NCBI GenBank assembly: GCA_021713395.1
Contig: JAKJJT010000002.1
Coordinates: 124,001 to 188,000 of the forward strand
Direction of reading: 5' to 3'
From: Thiotrichales bacterium 19S9-11
GTDB lineage: Bacteria > Pseudomonadota > Gammaproteobacteria > Francisellales > Francisellaceae
Length of the DNA: 64,000 bases
Below are positions 16,234 to 25,394 of the stretch, piece by piece (the first letter of the stretch is position 1; each line of letters starts with the position of its first letter). The notes under the pieces were generated by a model. That model searched no databases. It saw only the letters and a program-made list of their open reading frames with translations, and was not told where the DNA came from. The position numbers and the translations under genes were made by a program.

Positions 16234-16878
16234 ATGAATAAAGCAAAAATAAAGAAAATTTTTGAAAAATTTAAAGCACATAATGAAAAACCAACAACAG
16301 AGCTTGAATATCAGTCTACTTTTGAATTATTAATTGCAGTTATCTTATCTGCTCAAGCAACAGATGTCAGTGTTAATAAGGCAACAAGAAAACTTTATCC
16401 AGTTGCAAATACACCAGAAGCTATTTTTGAGCTTGGTGAAGCAGGCTTAATTGAGTATATAAAAAGTATTGGTCTTTATCGCTCTAAAGCCAAAAATGTC
16501 ATTAAAACTTGTCAGATTTTAATGGAAGAATATAAAAGCGAAGTCCCTCGTACAAGAAAAGAGCTTGAAAGCTTACCAGGTGTTGGTAGAAAGACTGCTA
16601 ATGTTATTTTAAATACCGCATTTAATGAAGCAACTATGGCTGTTGATACGCATATTTTCAGACTATCTAACCGCTTAAATCTTGCTCCTGGCAAAACAGT
16701 TAATCAAGTTGAGGATAAGTTATTAAAAGTCATTCCTAAAAGCTTTTTATATGATGCGCATCATTGGTTAATCTTACATGGTCGTTATATTTGTAAAGCA
16801 CGTAAGCCTTTATGCTCACAATGTATGATTTATGATGAATGTGAGTTTAAGGATAAAGATCTGTTTAAGGATATGTAA
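16234..16878 (+). CDS. nth: Endonuclease III
   Basis: Bifunctional DNA glycosylase/AP lyase removing oxidised pyrimidines. 214 residues, normal length. The helix-hairpin-helix LPGVGRKTA carries the catalytic Lys K120, and the catalytic Asp is D138 in VDTHIFRLSNRL. The 4Fe-4S cluster ligands C187, C194, C197 and C203 have the canonical C-x6-C-x2-C-x5-C spacing. It starts three bases after rnfB, and its last base overlaps the first base of the DUF1841 gene (TAATG), so the three genes form one operon. Confidence 0.97.
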   Translation: MNKAKIKKIFEKFKAHNEKPTTELEYQSTFELLIAVILSAQATDVSVNKATRKLYPVANTPEAIFELGEAGLIEYIKSIGLYRSKAKNVIKTCQILMEEYKSEVPRTRKELESLPGVGRKTANVILNTAFNEATMAVDTHIFRLSNRLNLAPGKTVNQVEDKLLKVIPKSFLYDAHHWLILHGRYICKARKPLCSQCMIYDECEFKDKDLFKDM

Positions 16879-17309
16879 TGTTTCATAGCAATGAGCGACA
16901 TCAATTAAGAAACCAATTTTTTAATGCTTGGCAAAAATTCCAAGATAAAAAAGATTTATCTCTATTAGAAAAACAAATTGTTACTGTTATTCAAGAACAC
17001 CCAGAATATCAGAGCACTATTGAAAACCCACAAAAATATGAAGATAAGGACTTTCAACCTGAAGCTGGACAAACAAATCCATTTTTACACTTAAGCCTTC
17101 ATCTTGCCATTCGTGATCAAATTAACACAGATCGTCCAAAAGGTATTCAAGATTTATTTAAAAAACAATGCCAAGTAAAACAATCAGCTGAACAAGTTGA
17201 GCATCTAATGATGGAAGCTTTGGTTGATATGATGTGGCAAGCTCAAAAATATGGTCAAATGCCTCAAGAGGCTGAATATTTAAAACAGTTGGAAAAAATC
17301 TTTATTTAA
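16878..17309 (+). CDS. DUF1841 family protein
   Basis: 143 residues, matching the short gammaproteobacterial DUF1841 family. Features are HQLRNQFFNAWQK near the start, a central NPFLHLSLHLAIRDQINTDR (about 75-95) and a helical C-terminus with HLMMEALVDMMWQAQ. The function is unknown. Translation is coupled to nth by a TAATG overlap. The protein is soluble; the conserved His residues in HLSLHLAIRDQ may bind metal, which is only a guess. Confidence 0.85.
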   Translation: MFHSNERHQLRNQFFNAWQKFQDKKDLSLLEKQIVTVIQEHPEYQSTIENPQKYEDKDFQPEAGQTNPFLHLSLHLAIRDQINTDRPKGIQDLFKKQCQVKQSAEQVEHLMMEALVDMMWQAQKYGQMPQEAEYLKQLEKIFI

Positions 17310-17343
17310 ACTCACTTAAATACTGAAATTAACGATTAATGGT

Positions 17344-17368
17344 AGAGGCGTCGATTCATCGCGTCTCT
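17344..17368. terminator. Imperfect hairpin between convergent DUF1841 and cusA
   Basis: AGAGGCGTCGATTC and its partner ATCGCGTCTCT form an interrupted stem (AGAG/CTCT, CG/CG, CGAT/ATCG) in the 102 bases between two converging genes. No T-run follows on either strand, so a simple intrinsic terminator is doubtful; a bidirectional pause site is possible. Confidence 0.3.
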
Positions 17369-17411
17369 ATAATCAATAAATCACTGGGGCTAATCTATAA
17401 AAAATTCAACC

Positions 17412-20400
17412 TTATTCCCCATAACGACAATAAGCATACAGTAAGAAAACACAAGGCAGTAACAATAGCGCGAGTATCGTTGCACTAATCATACCACCAA
17501 CCATTGGTGTTGCAATTCTTTGCATCACTTCTGAGCCTGTCCCTGTCGCATACATAATGGGCAATAGACCCGCAATAATCGCAGTAACTGTCATCATTAC
17601 AGGCCGAATTCTTAAAAGTGCACCATTAATGACTGCTTGCTTTATTTCTTTTCTCGTTGGTTGTAAGTTTTTATGTAATAAATCATTAATCGATTGATTC
17701 ATATATACAAGCATTAAAACACCAATTTCAACTGCAACACCTGCTAGTGCAATAAAACCAACTCCTACTGCAATTGATAAATTATAATCCAGCCAATAAA
17801 TAAACCAAATGCCACCAACAATCGATAATGGCAAGGTCATAATAATCATTAAAACTTCTGAAATTCTTCTAAAACTAAAATAAAGTAATAATAAAATAAT
17901 ACCTAAAGTGATGGGTATCACTTTTAATAATTGCTGGTTTGCTCTTTGCATATATTCATACTGACCTGAAAAACTAATCGAATAACCTGTTGGTAACTTT
18001 AAGTCTTGATTTAATAAGGTTTGTGCTTTCTGAATATAACTACCAATATCACCTTTGATATCAACCAAAACCAAGCCAGTTAAACGTCCGTTTTCACTTT
18101 TAATCACAGGTGGACCATTATCAATATAAATATTAGCAACGTCAGATAATGGGATATGTGCACCTGTTGGTGTTACAATTGGTAAGGCTTTTAACTTCTC
18201 TAGTGAATTTCGATCATATTGTGGAAATCTTAGATTAATCGGATAGCGCTCAAGCCCTTCGATACTTTCGCTAATATTCATGCCACCAACAGCCAATGAT
18301 ATCATTGCTTGAATGTCTTTAATCGATAAACCATAATTGGCAGACTTTTTACGCTCAATATCGATATTAATATAACGACCACCACTTGAACGATCTGCAT
18401 ATGTTGAAACAGTCGTAGGTACTGTTTTTAATATATTTTCAATGGACTGGCCTATGGTTTGAATTTCAGATAAGTCTGAACCTGATATTTTAATACCAAT
18501 TGGTGTCTTTATCCCTGTGGATAGCATATCAATCCTAGTACGAATTGGCATCACCCAAGCATTAGTCACACCAGGTATCTGGATCGCTTGATCTAGTTCA
18601 TTTTTTATTTTTTCAAACGTCATACCCTTACGCCATTCTGACTCTGGTTTAAATTGTATGATTGTCTCAATCATCGTTAAAGGTGCAGGGTCAGTTGCAG
18701 TTTGTGCGCGCCCTATTTTACCAAAGACAGTTTTTACTTCTGGAATACTTTTAATTAATTTATCTGTTTGTTGTAGTACTTCTTGTGCCTTACCAATAGA
18801 AACCCCTGGTAATAATGTTGGCATATACATTAAATCACCTTCATTCATATCCGGCATAAATTCATAACCTGTATGCTTTAACGGATAAGTGCTTGCAAGC
18901 ACAATACCTATACAAGCTAAGATGGTTATTTTAGGAAATCTAAGAACCAGGTTTAAACAAGGTTTATACACTGTGATTAATAGACGATTAACAGGATTTT
19001 TCTCTTCTTTTATAATTTTACCACGAATCAAATATCCCATTAAAACTGGTACTAAAGTAATTGATAAACCAGCAGCTGCTGCCATTGCATAGGTTTTTGT
19101 AAAGGCTAATGGCGAAAATAATTTACCTTCTTGAGCTTGAAGTGCAAATACAGGTAAAAAGCTTAAAGTAATAATGAGTAATGAAAAGAAAATGGGTGGG
19201 CCAACTTCACTAGTTGCTTTTGCAATAATCTTCCAGCGATTATGATTATCGACTTTATGTTTTTCAAAATGCTTATGCACATTTTCAATCATTACAACAG
19301 CAGCATCCACCATTGCACCAATGGCAATAGCAATACCACCTAATGACATAATATTGGCATTAATTCCCTGAAAACGCATAATAATAAAGGCACATAAAAT
19401 ACCAACAGGCAAGCTGATTAAAATAACCAATGAAGAACGCATATGAAATAGAAAGACCAAACAGACAAGTAAAACAATAATGAGTTCTTCGATTAGCTTA
19501 TCGTTTAAATTATCAATAGCATTATTAATCAAGGTTGAACGATCATAAGTTTCAACAATCTGAACACCTTTTGGTAAACTTTTTTGCAATGCTTTTAATT
19601 TATCTTTAACAAGTGCAATCGTTTTTAATGCATTTTCACCATCACGCATTACGATTATACCGCCAACACTATCACCTTGGCCATTAAAGTCAGCAACACC
19701 ACGACGCATCTCAGGACCAATTACCACATTGGCAACATTCTTCAATAAAACGGCTGTACCATTTTGCATAATGCCTACCGGAATATTTTCTAAATTCTGA
19801 ATCGTTTGAATATAACCATTGGTTCTAACCATATACTCTGCTTCTGCCATTTCAATGACAGAGCCACCTACTTCAGAATTTGCATCAATAATTGCTTGTT
19901 TTATTTGAGATAGGGTTAAATTATATGCTCGAATTGCGTTTGGGTTTAAAGCAATCTGATATTGCTTAACCATACCGCCAACTGTTGCAATTTCTGAAAC
20001 ACCTGGTACCGTTTGTAATTCATACTTTAAAAACCAATTTTGTAAACTTGTTAACTCAGAAATATCATGACTTCGTGTTGGATCTATTAAAGCATATTGA
20101 TAAATCCAGCCAACGCCTGTTGCATCAGGTCCTAATGAACTCTTTGCACTTTCTGGTAAGTCTGATGCACTTTGACTTAATACTTCTAATACTCGAGACC
20201 TCGCCCAATAAGGATCAGTCCCCTCTTTAAAAATAATATAAATATAGGAATCACCAAAAAAAGAATAACCACGAACACTGATTGCACCAGGTGTGGATAA
20301 AAGCGCACTAGATAATGGATAAGTTACTTGATCTTCAACTACTTGGGGCGCTTGTCCTGGATAGCTTGTTTTCACAATGACCTGCACATCTGATAAATCA

Positions 20401-20519
20401 GGAATTGCATCAACTGGGGTTGTCTTAATCGAATAAACTCCACCAACAATTAAAGCAATCGTTGCAATTATCACAAGAAATCTATTTTTAATTGACCAGT
20501 GTATAATTTGATTAATCAT
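17412..20519 (-). CDS. cusA: RND heavy-metal efflux pump, CusA/CzcA type
   Basis: Proton-driven inner-membrane pump for export of metal ions from periplasm or cytosol. 1035 residues, the usual length. The N-terminus has the family start (IIHWSIKNRFLVII) and DAIPDLSDVQVIV. The HME-type transmembrane region has GAMVDAAVVMIENVHKHFEKH. The second half begins after the cytosolic loop with MPDMNEGDLMYMPTLLPGVS, whose Met-rich composition suits Cu(I)/Ag(I). Twelve membrane segments are evident. It follows cusB with a four-base gap. No outer-membrane CusC and no CusRS pair are adjacent, so the outer channel must be encoded elsewhere. Cu/Ag specificity is inferred; Co/Zn/Cd cannot be excluded. Confidence 0.93.
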   Translation of the reverse strand: MINQIIHWSIKNRFLVIIATIALIVGGVYSIKTTPVDAIPDLSDVQVIVKTSYPGQAPQVVEDQVTYPLSSALLSTPGAISVRGYSFFGDSYIYIIFKEGTDPYWARSRVLEVLSQSASDLPESAKSSLGPDATGVGWIYQYALIDPTRSHDISELTSLQNWFLKYELQTVPGVSEIATVGGMVKQYQIALNPNAIRAYNLTLSQIKQAIIDANSEVGGSVIEMAEAEYMVRTNGYIQTIQNLENIPVGIMQNGTAVLLKNVANVVIGPEMRRGVADFNGQGDSVGGIIVMRDGENALKTIALVKDKLKALQKSLPKGVQIVETYDRSTLINNAIDNLNDKLIEELIIVLLVCLVFLFHMRSSLVILISLPVGILCAFIIMRFQGINANIMSLGGIAIAIGAMVDAAVVMIENVHKHFEKHKVDNHNRWKIIAKATSEVGPPIFFSLLIITLSFLPVFALQAQEGKLFSPLAFTKTYAMAAAAGLSITLVPVLMGYLIRGKIIKEEKNPVNRLLITVYKPCLNLVLRFPKITILACIGIVLASTYPLKHTGYEFMPDMNEGDLMYMPTLLPGVSIGKAQEVLQQTDKLIKSIPEVKTVFGKIGRAQTATDPAPLTMIETIIQFKPESEWRKGMTFEKIKNELDQAIQIPGVTNAWVMPIRTRIDMLSTGIKTPIGIKISGSDLSEIQTIGQSIENILKTVPTTVSTYADRSSGGRYINIDIERKKSANYGLSIKDIQAMISLAVGGMNISESIEGLERYPINLRFPQYDRNSLEKLKALPIVTPTGAHIPLSDVANIYIDNGPPVIKSENGRLTGLVLVDIKGDIGSYIQKAQTLLNQDLKLPTGYSISFSGQYEYMQRANQQLLKVIPITLGIILLLLYFSFRRISEVLMIIMTLPLSIVGGIWFIYWLDYNLSIAVGVGFIALAGVAVEIGVLMLVYMNQSINDLLHKNLQPTRKEIKQAVINGALLRIRPVMMTVTAIIAGLLPIMYATGTGSEVMQRIATPMVGGMISATILALLLLPCVFLLYAYCRYGE

Positions 20520-20523
20520 TTAC

Positions 20524-21819
20524 TTAATGGCTCCCATGATGATTATGTGTCCTCTGGCCTGGTAAGCTATTTTCTTCAGATGAATTTAATCGTTTGATAC
20601 TTGCTTGAATATCAGACTCTGAATCAATCAAAAACTGTGCAGAAACAACGACTTTATCACCTTTTTTAAGCCCATTGAGTATTTGATAATAATGATCGTT
20701 ACTTTCACCTAACTTTACTTCTTGAGCAAAAAAATAATTATCTTGACTTGCAACAATAACATAATCGATCTCTTTTAGACGAATGACTGCTGATTTTGGT
20801 ACGACTAAAACATCTTTTAATGGGCTAGTCCTTATAACAGCATCCATAAAAAGATTGGGCTTTAATTGTTGACTGGTATTATCTAATGTTGCTCTAACAC
20901 TAATTGTTCTTGTCACAGGATCAACCGTTGGCGAAATAAAGTTAATTACCCCATGAAACGTCACACCCTCAATACCAGTAACTTTGCCAATAACATCATT
21001 GCCAACCTTAACTTCATTTACTTGATTTGGAAATATTTCAGCCGATAACCAAACGGTGTCTAAATTAACAATTGTCATTAAATTTTGATCTGGCGTAATA
21101 TACATACCTTCTTTAACATTTAATTCCGATAAAATTCCTGATATTGGTGCATAAACATCTATTAAAGTATCTGCTTTTCTATTTTTTATAATTCTTTGAA
21201 TTTGATTATCTGATATACCTAATGACTCTAATTTAGAAATAGATGACTTCACATAATCTGTTTCATCAAAGTAACTAATACCTTTACTCACATTAGTCGA
21301 AGCCTGATTTTTTAAAGCTAAGACAAGTTCTTGTTCAGCTTCAATTAATTTAGGTGAATATATTTTGGCAATTAACTGACCTTTTTTTATATAAGCACCA
21401 ATTTCTTGAACATGTAGCTTTCTAATCCAACCCGCTTCATACATATGAATATGTTCAATATTATTTTCATTTTCTTTAATAATACCTAAAGTATCAATCG
21501 ATCTTGTTAACGTTTGAATTTTAATAGGCTCAACCTTAACACCAATGTTATTAATAACATTAGGAGAAATTGTTATGCCACTTGCTTTTTTATCTTCTTT
21601 ATAAACAGGAACTAAATCCATTCCCATTGGAGACTTTCCTGGCTTATCTCGTTTATAATTTGGATCCATTGGCGCAACCCAATACAATGGTTTTTTAATA
21701 TCTTCTTGAAACTTACTATCTGTCATATTATTTTTTGAATAAAAATATGAAATTGTTAGTCCAAGACAAGCTCCAATTACAAGTAATACAATACGTTTAA
21801 ATAATATTTTAATTTTCAT
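20524..21819 (-). CDS. cusB: CusB-type periplasmic adaptor of the metal efflux pump
   Basis: Membrane-fusion protein joining CusA to an outer-membrane channel. 431 residues. The N-terminal anchor is at about 8-28. A heavy-metal-binding segment at about 45-74 has the CusB-type Met motif (WVAPMDP, then PGKSPMGMDLVPVY). Barrel-sandwich and alpha-hairpin domains follow (about 120-260). The C-terminus ends THNHHGSH, a His-rich tail that could bind metal. It is the first gene of a two-gene leftward operon. The 200-base upstream region shared with the divergent gene at 22021 shows no obvious CueR or CusR dyad. Confidence 0.92.
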   Translation of the reverse strand: MKIKILFKRIVLLVIGACLGLTISYFYSKNNMTDSKFQEDIKKPLYWVAPMDPNYKRDKPGKSPMGMDLVPVYKEDKKASGITISPNVINNIGVKVEPIKIQTLTRSIDTLGIIKENENNIEHIHMYEAGWIRKLHVQEIGAYIKKGQLIAKIYSPKLIEAEQELVLALKNQASTNVSKGISYFDETDYVKSSISKLESLGISDNQIQRIIKNRKADTLIDVYAPISGILSELNVKEGMYITPDQNLMTIVNLDTVWLSAEIFPNQVNEVKVGNDVIGKVTGIEGVTFHGVINFISPTVDPVTRTISVRATLDNTSQQLKPNLFMDAVIRTSPLKDVLVVPKSAVIRLKEIDYVIVASQDNYFFAQEVKLGESNDHYYQILNGLKKGDKVVVSAQFLIDSESDIQASIKRLNSSEENSLPGQRTHNHHGSH

Positions 21820-22020
21820 ATATCTTACCTAGCTTACAACCTAATATTTAATATAAGATCAACTTTAAAGTTAAGCAATCATTTAAAATTTTATATAAAC
21901 TTCTGCTTGAAATCTAAACAATCAGCCATATATTTACCTTATAGCATATTTTCTGTTATACTTTTTTAGTGAAAATATATGAATTAACAGCTAGTCGTTT
22001 AATCTAAGGAGACATATACG

Positions 22021-22749
22021 ATGTTTAATAAGCCTAACAATGGTTGGGATCAAAACAAAAATCACATGAATCAACAAGCAAAAGTTGAAGTTAATCATCA
22101 TGTGCATGGCCAGTCAATTATTGCGCAGAACCGTGTGTTACGTAGTACTTATATGATGCTATCTGCCACATTGGTTTTTAGTGCTTTTACTTCATTTTTA
22201 GCAATGATGAGTAATGCAGCACCATTTAACCCAATTCTAACACTAATTATTTATTTTGGTTTGTTATTTGGTATTAGCGCGACACGTAAAAGTGTTATGG
22301 GTATTGTGTTAACATTTGTCTTAACTGGATTTATGGGATGGACAATTGGACCAATTCTAAACTTCTACATTTCTACCTTCAGTAATGGTGCTGAGTTAAT
22401 TATGATGTCATTAGGTGGTACAGGGCTTATATTCTTTGGTTTATCTGCTTTAGCACTTAATCCTAATCGTGATTTTTCTAAACTAGGCTCATTTCTAGCG
22501 ATTGGCGCGATTGTTGCATTAGTTGGTATTGTGGTTAACCTATTTTTACAAATGCCAGCAATCTATATGGCTTTATCGATTGTAATTGCCTTTATTTCAG
22601 GCGGTTATATCTTATGGCAAACTAACATGATTGTTCGTGGTGGAGAGACTAACTACATTATGGCAACGGTTACATTATATATTTCAATTTTGAATTTATT
22701 CTTAACCTTGCTACAATTCCTTGGCATGTTTATGGGTAACCGTAACTAA
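22021..22749 (+). CDS. Bax inhibitor-1 / YccA family membrane protein
   Basis: 242 residues with a hydrophilic 45-residue N-terminus and seven hydrophobic helices. The family hallmarks VLRSTYMMLSATLVFSAF near the first helix and LNLFLTLLQFLG near the end are visible. Bacterial members (YbhL, YccA) include calcium-leak channels and FtsH modulators. A strong ribosome-binding site, AAGGAGA, lies before the ATG. It is probably monocistronic or leads tusDC, which starts 31 bases downstream. The family is certain, the exact role is not. Confidence 0.92.
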   Translation: MFNKPNNGWDQNKNHMNQQAKVEVNHHVHGQSIIAQNRVLRSTYMMLSATLVFSAFTSFLAMMSNAAPFNPILTLIIYFGLLFGISATRKSVMGIVLTFVLTGFMGWTIGPILNFYISTFSNGAELIMMSLGGTGLIFFGLSALALNPNRDFSKLGSFLAIGAIVALVGIVVNLFLQMPAIYMALSIVIAFISGGYILWQTNMIVRGGETNYIMATVTLYISILNLFLTLLQFLGMFMGNRN

Positions 22750-22780
22750 TATCAATACTTAATCTATACTTGGTTAGTTT

Positions 22781-23119
22781 ATGATTTTTACATTAATCAT
22801 TCGGTCTCACCCTTTAACTAACCAAGGTAGTCAATCTGCTTATCAATTTGCAAATGCAATTTATCATCAAGGACACAGTATTAACTGTGTCTTTTTTTAT
22901 CAACAAGGCGTCTATCACGCTCAAGAAATGATATTACCTGCAGATGAACCTAATATTAGCCAATTATGGCTAGAATTAGCAGATAAGCATCAATTTAAAC
23001 TGAATGCTTGCGTTACTGCTTGTGAAAAGCGAGGTATAACTAATCCAACCTTTCCAATTGCAGGCCTTGGCCAACTTGCTTCTTATATGCTTGAAGCTGA
23101 TTCTACGGTTGAGTTTTAG
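22781..23119 (+). CDS. tusD: Sulfurtransferase TusD (DsrE family)
   Basis: Sulfur relay subunit for 2-thiouridine formation at tRNA position 34: TusA passes persulfide to TusBCD, then to TusE and MnmA. 112 residues. The N-terminus IFTLIIRSHPLTNQGSQSAYQFANA is DsrE-like. The catalytic Cys is in LNACVTACEKRGI (about 76-88), where E. coli TusD has Cys78. It is followed two bases later by tusC. No tusB follows. Confidence 0.88.
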   Translation: MIFTLIIRSHPLTNQGSQSAYQFANAIYHQGHSINCVFFYQQGVYHAQEMILPADEPNISQLWLELADKHQFKLNACVTACEKRGITNPTFPIAGLGQLASYMLEADSTVEF

Positions 23120-23121
23120 TT

Positions 23122-23475
23122 ATGAAAACACTAACAATACTAATCCAGAGCTCTCCCTATCAGACTTATCTTTCTGAGATACAAGATCTAATCCTTGCTC
23201 AATCTGCATTTTTTGAAGATTTAAAACTTATTTTTTCTAGTGATGGCATATTACACCTAACTAAGAATCAAGAAACAAACCCAAAAGTAGAAAAAAACTT
23301 TATCCCTATTTATCAATCATTTGAACTTTATGATATTGAAAAAATCTATATTAATCAGCAAGACTTGGAAAAATTCAATCTAACAGCAGATGATTTAATG
23401 ATCAAACCAAAGCTTTTAGAAAATAAAGAAATTATCCAACTTTTAGCTAATAGTGATTTTGTGTTGAATTATTAA
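23122..23475 (+). CDS. tusC: Sulfur relay protein TusC (DsrF family)
   Basis: 117 residues of the DsrF fold, a non-catalytic subunit of the Tus hexamer. Recognisable are the N-terminal LTILIQSSPYQT, the central LIFSSDGILHLTKNQ and YDIEKIYINQQDLEKF. Spacing to tusD is two bases, so the two are co-translated. Its stop directly abuts, with zero spacer, the stop of the convergent FUSC gene. The small tusB gene that normally follows is not present here. Confidence 0.85.
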   Translation: MKTLTILIQSSPYQTYLSEIQDLILAQSAFFEDLKLIFSSDGILHLTKNQETNPKVEKNFIPIYQSFELYDIEKIYINQQDLEKFNLTADDLMIKPKLLENKEIIQLLANSDFVLNY

Positions 23476-24459
23476 TCATCGCTCAATTGAGCATTGCCAA
23501 ACCTGAGTTAATAGCTGATGAATTGTATAAGCTGTATCTGTAAATAAATGCTCTAACTCACTACTTTGATCAAGATCAAACTGAATTAACTTATTTTTTT
23601 CATTCTTTGATGGCAATTTACCTTTTTCTGATGCCTCTTTATACTGATCGATTAACTGATCAAAGATAAATTGATTCTTCTTATATAATGCACATAGTAT
23701 CGGATGATGATATCTTGACAGGTAATGTAATAGTGCCAAATTATATCTAATGTTATGTAAAATTTGCTCAATTTTATTAATCTTATTTTGATCATAGGCT
23801 GCCTTATAAAAACGAAAATTAGATAGGTTAATTTGCTTTTGAAATTGCATAACCGCTTCATTAAATGCATCCACTGAATCAAAAGAAAGTATCTGATCAC
23901 TCGTCATAGATTCAAGCACATTAACTAAATGCTTACTATATGCCTTTAATGAATTAATAATAGCTACCTCTATGGTTTTTTTAGTTAGATTTGCTAAACG
24001 AAACAGTGATTCAAATGAAATACAAATGATTGCTGCAATGAGCGTATCAATTAGACGTGCAATACCAAATTGAGCCGGTGATATATTTCTAGGTGATGCT
24101 AAAGCAAAAACTAAAACAACTAAAAGCGTAATAAAAGTACTTGTAATAACATAATTATTTAACATAAAGTAAGTAATTATAAAAATAATTAGTGGTATGG
24201 TATAAAGTAATACATTACTGATTTGGAAAGTCCCAACAATAACAATACCAAATAGAAGACCCAATATTGTGCCAAACATCCTATCTTTGATTCTAACAGC
24301 AACTGTTCCTTCCTCAAATGGCCCATACATAATCATAACTGTCATCGGTATCCAATAACCATGATCAAGTGAAAAATAAATACTAATTAAAACAGCAACT
24401 GTTAAAGCTAAAGAAATTTGAATATAGCGAATAAAAGTAAAGTATTTAATCTCTGCCAT
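23476..24459 (-). CDS. FUSC-family exporter, C-terminal half as a separate gene
   Basis: 327 residues. About six membrane helices in residues 12-160, containing HGYWIPMTVMIMYGP and RMFGTILGLLFG, match the FUSC_2 half of fusaric-acid/aromatic-acid exporters such as AaeB. A helical cytosolic domain follows. Normal AaeB-like proteins are about 650 residues with two such halves. Here the other half is the preceding gene (24459-25394), and the stop and start overlap as TAATG. Together they total 638 residues, so the pair probably assembles into one exporter with the HlyD protein upstream. Confidence 0.82.
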   Translation of the reverse strand: MAEIKYFTFIRYIQISLALTVAVLISIYFSLDHGYWIPMTVMIMYGPFEEGTVAVRIKDRMFGTILGLLFGIVIVGTFQISNVLLYTIPLIIFIITYFMLNNYVITSTFITLLVVLVFALASPRNISPAQFGIARLIDTLIAAIICISFESLFRLANLTKKTIEVAIINSLKAYSKHLVNVLESMTSDQILSFDSVDAFNEAVMQFQKQINLSNFRFYKAAYDQNKINKIEQILHNIRYNLALLHYLSRYHHPILCALYKKNQFIFDQLIDQYKEASEKGKLPSKNEKNKLIQFDLDQSSELEHLFTDTAYTIHQLLTQVWQCSIER

Positions 24460-25394
24460 TAGATTAAACTCAGTGATTTTATTTTTGAATAATAAATTAA
24501 AAATGAAGCTAGCTCACTTTCAGCATTGATAGTTGCATCTGCTACTAAATTTAATTCTTCTAAAACAATTGGGTTAGGCTTTTTATATGTAATTAAATAG
24601 TTTAATCGATCATTCATCTGACTGATATCTGATTGATCCATACTTTTAAGATAAACTGTATTCATTGATAATAGTGTAAAGCGTAAGTAACGAATGCTAT
24701 TTTCAAGTAACTGGTGATGCTCAACAGCATAAACCTTCTTTTTCATTAAGTTACTTAATGCTAAAGTATGATTTGATAAACGATAGAACCGCTCCTTAGC
24801 CAAAGAGACATCCTTTGTGTTAATGATTATCTTTATTTCTTTAAAAATCAACTCAATGCCAATGATAATCCTTATAAGATTACGTTCTGGATAAAATAAC
24901 GTTAAGATCAGTGAAATAATAAAAACAAAGCTTAAATTCATTCCAATAGTAACTAATTCATAGGTGCTACCATTTGAAAGGCTTAAAAAAATAGCCATAA
25001 ATGACAAAACCATTGAAACATGCAGGCGATAAAGTGAATTTTTAAGCGTTGTTAAATATAAAATAATACTTAAAATAAAAAACCAGCTAATGGTTAAAAA
25101 TAGGTCCGGTTTAACAATAATTGTGCCTGAAAATGACAATAATGAAATCACATAAAGATATAACAACGCCTTTACTTTATCTACTTTACTTTTATAAAAT
25201 GGCAAATTACAAACAATAACGGCAAGCGAACCCAACATTAAAGGCAATAAAAAATCATCTGGATCAAAAATAATATAAATTAACAAATTAATTGAAACCG
25301 CAATCAGCGCCATCATACCAATATATAAAATCTCTAAATAAGGATCTTTATTTTGCTGATAACAATAAAGATTTCTAACTATCGATTGAAACAT
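24459..25394 (-). CDS. FUSC-family exporter, N-terminal half as a separate gene
   Basis: 311 residues from the ATG at 25394 (MFQSIVRNLYCYQQ), chosen because GGAG lies nine bases upstream; the longer frame to 25430 lacks a ribosome-binding site. About six membrane helices in residues 20-165, with DPDDFLLPLMLGSLAVI, are followed by a long helical cytosolic region. This mirrors the layout of the downstream gene and of the first half of AaeB/YccS. It overlaps the 3' end of the HlyD gene by 20 bases, so adaptor, N-half and C-half are translationally coupled. Substrates are probably organic acids or aromatic compounds (family inference). Confidence 0.8.
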   Translation of the reverse strand: MFQSIVRNLYCYQQNKDPYLEILYIGMMALIAVSINLLIYIIFDPDDFLLPLMLGSLAVIVCNLPFYKSKVDKVKALLYLYVISLLSFSGTIIVKPDLFLTISWFFILSIILYLTTLKNSLYRLHVSMVLSFMAIFLSLSNGSTYELVTIGMNLSFVFIISLILTLFYPERNLIRIIIGIELIFKEIKIIINTKDVSLAKERFYRLSNHTLALSNLMKKKVYAVEHHQLLENSIRYLRFTLLSMNTVYLKSMDQSDISQMNDRLNYLITYKKPNPIVLEELNLVADATINAESELASFLIYYSKIKSLSLI

